Assembly: GCF_002860325.1 (NCBI RefSeq)
Contig: NZ_PKOJ01000004.1
Span: 124,001 to 188,000 of the forward strand
Length of the DNA: 64,000 bases
Direction: 5' to 3'
DNA from: Neptunicoccus cionae
Lineage (GTDB): Bacteria; Pseudomonadota; Alphaproteobacteria; Rhodobacterales; Rhodobacteraceae
Shown here: positions 61,465 through 64,000 of the stretch, piece after piece
Numbering within the stretch: position 1 is the stretch's first letter
How the letters are laid out: every line of letters begins with the position of its first letter
Notes under the pieces: model-generated
Seen by the model: only the letters and a program-made list of their open reading frames with translations
What the model was told of the DNA's origin: nothing
The model's database searches: none
Translations under genes and position numbers: made by a program

Positions 61465-61905
61465 ATGACGTCAAAAATTCCCTCTACTTCCCGCTCTCTG
61501 CCGATTGCCCTGATGCGCGCCCGTGAAGGTGTGATGATCCCGATCCGCGAGATGCTTTCGGATTCTGGGATCACCGAACAACAATGGCGGGTCCTTCGCG
61601 TGTTGTCGGAATATGGCGCGCTTGATTCCTCGACGCTGGCGGATCGTGCCAGTCTGCTGTTTCCAAGTCTGACACGGATCGCTGCTACCATGCGGGACAA
61701 GGGCCTGATCACCCAGACACGGGGCGAACACGACCGCCGCAAACAGATCATTGCCATCACACCGGAAGGGCAGAAAATCATTGACGACCGCTCTGGCGAG
61801 GCGGTGAAGATCGTGGCAGGTTTCAAGGCAAAACTCGGCCCCGATAAATATGAGCAGCTTCTTGATCTACTTGGCCAACTGGATCCCGGACAGCACACAG
61901 ATTAA
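61465..61905 (+). CDS. hpaR: MarR family regulator, HpaR type
   Basis: 146 residues. SLPIALMRAREGVMIPIREMLSDSGITEQQWRVLR matches the HpaR group (homoprotocatechuate operon regulator), with LDSSTLADRASLLFPSLTRIAATM as the recognition helix region and the wing EHDRRKQIIAITPEG. No homoprotocatechuate genes are here; the gene precedes the tartrate dehydratase by 12 bases, so it likely controls that operon. The symbol names the family, not a proven role. Confidence 0.82.
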   Translation: MTSKIPSTSRSLPIALMRAREGVMIPIREMLSDSGITEQQWRVLRVLSEYGALDSSTLADRASLLFPSLTRIAATMRDKGLITQTRGEHDRRKQIIAITPEGQKIIDDRSGEAVKIVAGFKAKLGPDKYEQLLDLLGQLDPGQHTD

Positions 61906-61917
61906 GGCGGAATTATC

Positions 61918-63081
61918 GTGCGCATTGTTGATATTGTAGAAGTCACAAAACCGATCGCCTCGCCGATCCGGAACGCCTATATAGACTTTTCAAAAATGAC
62001 TGCCAGTCTGGTGGCTGTCGTCACGGATGTTGTACGGGACGGTCGGCGCGTTGTTGGATACGGCTTCAACTCCAACGGGCGATACGGACAGGGCGGGCTG
62101 ATCCGCGAACGCTTCAGAGACCGTATTCTGGAAGCGGACCCTCAGACCTTGCTGGATCAAAGCGGCACCAATCTGGACGGCCACAAAATCTGGGCGGCCA
62201 TGATGCAGAACGAAAAGCCGGGGGGGCACGGTGAACGATCTGTCGCGGTCGGAACGCTTGATATGGCGGTTTGGGATGCGATTGCCAAGATCGCGGAAAA
62301 ACCGCTGTTTCACCTGTTGGCGGAACGCAAGGGGATCACAGCCGATCCCCGCGTCTTTGTCTATGCGGCGGGGGGATATTACTATCCGGGCAAGGACGAC
62401 AGCGCCTTGCGACGCGAAATGCGCAGTTATCTGGATCGCGGCTATACTGTCGTAAAGATGAAAATCGGCGGTGCGACACTGGCAGAGGACCAGCGCAGGA
62501 TCGAAGCTGTGCTGGACGAAATCGGTACAGAGGCACAGCTGGCGGTGGATGCCAACGGCCGCTTCGATCTGGAGACAGCCATCAGTTATGCCAAGATGCT
62601 GCGGACCTATCCGCTGTTCTGGTACGAGGAAATCGGCGATCCGCTGGACTATGCCCTACAAGCCGCCATGTCGGAATTCTATCCCGCCCCTATGGCCACA
62701 GGGGAGAACCTGTTTTCCCATCAGGACGCCCGCAACCTGCTGCGCTATGGCGGGATGCGGCCGGATCGGGACTGGCTGCAATTCGACTGCGCCCTGTCTT
62801 ATGGCTTGGTTGAATACGAACGCACGCTGGATGTTCTGGAACAGTTCGGCTGGTCCCCGAAACGCTGCATTCCCCACGGCGGGCACCAGATGTCTCTGAA
62901 CATTGCGGCAGGGCTGGGGCTTGGCGGAAACGAAAGCTATCCCGACCTGTTCCAACCTTATGGCGGTTTCCCTGACGGGGTGGAGGTGATCGACGGTCAT
63001 ATCACAATGCCGGAACTGGTTGGCATCGGGTTTGAGGGCAAGGCCGATCTGATCAAGGTGATGCGGGAACTGGCCGAATAG
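61918..63081 (+). CDS. tarD: D(-)-tartrate dehydratase
   Basis: 387 residues from a GTG at 61918. The protein closely follows the Bradyrhizobium TarD enzyme as I remember it: SPIRNAYIDFSKMTASLVAVVTDVVRDG near the start, GFNSNGRYGQGGLIRERF near 49-66. Enolase-superfamily catalysts are in place: Lys182 (KMKIGG), metal Asp211 (AVDANG), Glu in WYEEIGDP and TGENLFSHQD, and the general acid His in IPHGGHQMSLN near 320. It turns D-tartrate into oxaloacetate in the cytoplasm. No tartrate transporter is beside it in the window, but a binding-protein gene begins past the divergent regulator. Confidence 0.93.
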   Translation: MRIVDIVEVTKPIASPIRNAYIDFSKMTASLVAVVTDVVRDGRRVVGYGFNSNGRYGQGGLIRERFRDRILEADPQTLLDQSGTNLDGHKIWAAMMQNEKPGGHGERSVAVGTLDMAVWDAIAKIAEKPLFHLLAERKGITADPRVFVYAAGGYYYPGKDDSALRREMRSYLDRGYTVVKMKIGGATLAEDQRRIEAVLDEIGTEAQLAVDANGRFDLETAISYAKMLRTYPLFWYEEIGDPLDYALQAAMSEFYPAPMATGENLFSHQDARNLLRYGGMRPDRDWLQFDCALSYGLVEYERTLDVLEQFGWSPKRCIPHGGHQMSLNIAAGLGLGGNESYPDLFQPYGGFPDGVEVIDGHITMPELVGIGFEGKADLIKVMRELAE

Positions 63082-63087
63082 CCCGGC

Positions 63088-63693
63088 TTACTTGCGGTTT
63101 CCCGACACCACATGTTCACTGTCGATACCGCCAAGGGAATGGAACAACCCGCCGGTATTGCTGACTCCGAATTTCTTGAGCAGCTTGGCGCGGTAGACCT
63201 CTACAGTGCGGTAAGAAATATCCAGCTTCAGCGCGATCTCCTTACTGGTCAGACCGTCGGAAAGATGGCTCAGGATTTCCCGTTCCCGCCGTGTCAGCGG
63301 CAGATAGGGACGCACGGCGGACAGGTCGGCAAAGCTCCAGACCGCCCGTTCCAGCGGATTTTCCGGCGTGAAGGTATGGCCCCGCACGCGGCACCAGAAC
63401 AGGGTCGCATCCTTACGCGCCATGATACGTTCGTCCCAATAGGTGTTGGTGGCCCGCAACTGCTGCACCCCGCGGTCACGGATGTTCACAAACTCCTCTT
63501 GTGACGGATAGAGGATCGAAAACAACTGGTCGCGAAGTTCATCGCGGGAATACCCAAACATCTGCGCAAAAGCTGCGTTACATTCGCGAATAACGCGGTT
63601 CTGCGTCACGACAAGACCCACAGGAGCATGGACAAAAGCCAACTCTGCCAATGAGTTATCGCCAAAATCAGAACACATACGTATTTCCACCAT
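63088..63693 (-). CDS. PAS-LuxR family transcriptional regulator
   Basis: 201 residues from the ATG at 63693 (an upstream in-frame TTG at 63702 adds three). PAS domain at about residues 12-112 (VHAPVGLVVTQNRVIRECNAAFAQMFGYSR), then LuxR-type HTH LTRREREILSHLSDGLTSKEIALKLDISYRTVEVYRAKL near 133-171. No phosphorylation domain is seen, so it may sense a ligand directly by the PAS fold. It faces the tartrate dehydratase end and diverges from the binding-protein gene, a likely target. Confidence 0.9.
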   Translation of the reverse strand: MVEIRMCSDFGDNSLAELAFVHAPVGLVVTQNRVIRECNAAFAQMFGYSRDELRDQLFSILYPSQEEFVNIRDRGVQQLRATNTYWDERIMARKDATLFWCRVRGHTFTPENPLERAVWSFADLSAVRPYLPLTRREREILSHLSDGLTSKEIALKLDISYRTVEVYRAKLLKKFGVSNTGGLFHSLGGIDSEHVVSGNRK

Positions 63694-63790
63694 CTTGCCC
63701 AAACGGATCCAATGCTGGACCTTTGAAGTTCAAGTTAAACAACGGGTCTGCGATGGGCAACCACCGTAGCGCGCGTTATGGGAGGATATT

Positions 63791-64000
63791 ATGAAGACAT
63801 TCACACGTCTGGCCGCTGCACTGGCCGGCGCGGCCACTTTTGCGAGCGCCGCATGGGCTGAAGACCCGATTAAAATTGCCCTGATCCACGGTTTGTCCGG
63901 CAGCAGCTTTGAAGCTTTTTCCAAACAGGCCCAAACCGGATTTGAACTGGGTCTGGAATATGCCACCGACGGAACCAACACCGTCAAGGGCCACCCGATT
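63791..64000 (+). CDS. Branched-chain-amino-acid-type ABC substrate-binding protein (3' end outside window)
   Basis: Only the first 70 residues are visible. GGAGGA lies 5 bases before the ATG at 63791. A signal peptide of about 23 residues (ends AAWAED) leads into a type 1 periplasmic binding fold (IKIALIHGLSGSSFEAFSKQAQTGFELGLEYA), as in Leu/Ile/Val- and urea/amide-binding proteins. The ligand cannot be told; the regulator diverging from it suggests regulated uptake. Confidence 0.85.
   Translation, partial: MKTFTRLAAALAGAATFASAAWAEDPIKIALIHGLSGSSFEAFSKQAQTGFELGLEYATDGTNTVKGHPI

Overview
The window looks like chromosomal or large-replicon DNA of a marine-type alphaproteobacterium, most probably a Roseobacter-group member of the Rhodobacterales. 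The reasons are a GC content in the high 50s by eye, tightly packed operons with 1-4 base overlaps, five TRAP transporters in 64 kb, a D-tartrate dehydratase close to the Bradyrhizobium enzyme, and an alphaproteobacterial zur-znuCB / znuA arrangement. This placement is inference from gene content. I saw no rRNA, tRNA, CRISPR array, insertion sequence, phage gene or replication origin.

Layout. 1-3880: the end of a copper-type multicopper oxidase, a DUF411 metal protein, and the arsenate-resistance pair ArsJ plus its GAPDH. 3902-11693: a divergent sugar-acid locus (FAH-type hydratase and Hyi-type isomerase against an IlvD/Edd dehydratase, a beta-hydroxyacid dehydrogenase, a TRAP transporter and MarR). 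11736-22829: two divergent operons, one with a sugar ABC importer, a split transketolase and a RuBisCO-like protein, the other with MtnK, MtnA, a SorC-type regulator and a class II aldolase. 22846-30729: a serine hydrolase, a second TRAP system, OsmC, a P450, a class V aminotransferase and an Lrp regulator. 30859-34146: the zinc uptake system with Zur. 34163-44854: IclR, a CoA-transferase, four acyl-CoA dehydrogenases, an enoyl-CoA hydratase and a TAXI-type TRAP transporter. 44898-61350: an AEC carrier and an amide/amino-acid-derivative locus with two related TRAP systems in M-P-Q order, two XRE-cupin regulators, an amidase, RidA, an ornithine-cyclodeaminase homologue, a FAD amino-acid oxidase homologue, an M81 metallopeptidase, an amidohydrolase and a G3E GTPase. 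61465-64000: HpaR-type MarR, D-tartrate dehydratase, a PAS-LuxR regulator and the start of a periplasmic binding protein.

How the genes work together. Most of the window is a series of catabolic cassettes, each pairing its own importer with a few enzymes and a local regulator. The most interesting one is 11736-22829. MtnK and MtnA act on aldoses blocked at carbon 5 (5-methylthioribose, 5-deoxyribose). There is no MTA phosphorylase and none of the later methionine-salvage genes, but there is a sugar importer, a class II aldolase as in the DHAP shunt, a RuBisCO-like protein and a two-subunit transketolase. I read this as uptake and carbon-scavenging of 5-modified pentoses, possibly with a second branch (RuBisCO-like isomerase plus transketolase) that I do not know to be described.

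Limits: all family calls are by eye and memory. Substrates of the transporters are not readable from sequence alone, and start sites were chosen from ribosome-binding sites and gene spacing.
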